A DNA stretch of 6,287 nucleotides from Candidatus Zipacnadia bacterium (GTDB lineage: Bacteria; Armatimonadota; Zipacnadia; Zipacnadales; Zipacnadaceae). Below the pieces are notes generated by a model. That model was not told the origin of the DNA. It ran no database searches and saw nothing but the letters and a program-made list of their open reading frames with translations. The position numbers and the translations under genes were made by a program. The DNA lies in the NCBI GenBank assembly GCA_029821255.1, contig JALGTS010000072.1:1-6287 (forward strand), read 5' to 3'. Of the stretch, positions 6,181 through 6,287 are shown one piece after another. Each line of letters starts with the position of its first letter. Positions within the stretch are counted from its first letter, which is position 1.

Positions 6181-6287
6181 GTGCGCAGCTATGGGCAAAG
6201 AACCTGTCGGCCTACCTCTGTCATTGCGATGCTGGCCGCTGTGCCCTATCTACTTTTGTCGGCCTCGCAGAGTGTTCAATTGAGAAC
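6181..6287 (+). CDS. Exported or membrane-anchored protein, N-terminal 35 residues only (3' truncated by the window edge)
   Basis: The frame from GTG at 6181 stays open to the right edge. The visible residues have the tripartite shape of a signal peptide or signal anchor. A basic start contains three arginines (MRSYGQRTCR), followed by a hydrophobic core (SVIAMLAAVPYLLL) and a small polar region (SASQS) that could hold a signal peptidase I site. There is no lipobox cysteine in the visible part. It lies 24 nt after the small membrane protein, behind a perfect AGGAGG, so it is probably the second gene of that transcript. An alternative in-frame start at ATG 6160 would add seven residues, but it lacks a Shine-Dalgarno. 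The mature part is not visible, so I cannot name a function; a periplasmic or surface protein is the reasonable inference. Confidence 0.6.
   Translation, partial: MRSYGQRTCRPTSVIAMLAAVPYLLLSASQSVQLR

Noticed and set aside
6191..6283. Short ORF from ATG 6191 in another frame
   Set aside because: It closes after about 30 codons with a Cys/Pro-rich composition. The GTG 6181 frame has the better-placed Shine-Dalgarno and a signal-peptide-like N-terminus.

Overview
The window is bacterial chromosomal DNA of roughly balanced base composition, densely coded on both strands, with no sign of plasmid, phage or insertion-sequence content. The core genes (the replicative polymerase dnaE and the histidine-biosynthesis gene hisD) are intact in frame and look native. 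No marker gene fixes the taxon. The HisD variant reading GPGNPWVT next to IDSLAGPSE, and the dnaE-hisD adjacency, suggest to me a Chloroflexota-like lineage, but this is a low-confidence impression.

Layout: (1) 2-1900 (+) is the 3' half of dnaE, cut by the left edge exactly at the third catalytic aspartate of the polymerase. (2) 1939-3237 (+) is a complete hisD with all catalytic and zinc-ligand residues. (3) After a 92-nt gap with no visible terminator, a two-gene leftward unit converges on hisD: a 561-residue membrane histidine-kinase-like protein (5408-3723) followed with zero spacing by a stand-alone receiver domain (3722-3330). (4) 5409-5760 is a divergent regulatory region. It holds a near-consensus sigma70-type promoter firing right, a weaker candidate firing left, and several short inverted repeats. 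(5) 5761-6156 (+) is a small two-helix membrane protein resembling the LapA/DUF1049 group. (6) 6181 to the right edge (+) is the start of an exported or membrane-anchored protein, begun by GTG behind a strong Shine-Dalgarno.

The main point of interest is the kinase-like protein. It keeps the phospho-accepting histidine but has lost the residue after it and the key N-box, G1 and G2 residues of the ATPase domain, while its partner receiver looks fully functional. It reads as a membrane sensor pseudokinase, or a phosphatase or phosphotransfer scaffold, rather than an ordinary autokinase. dnaE and hisD are housekeeping and have no evident functional link to it. The last two genes probably share one transcript from the strong rightward promoter.
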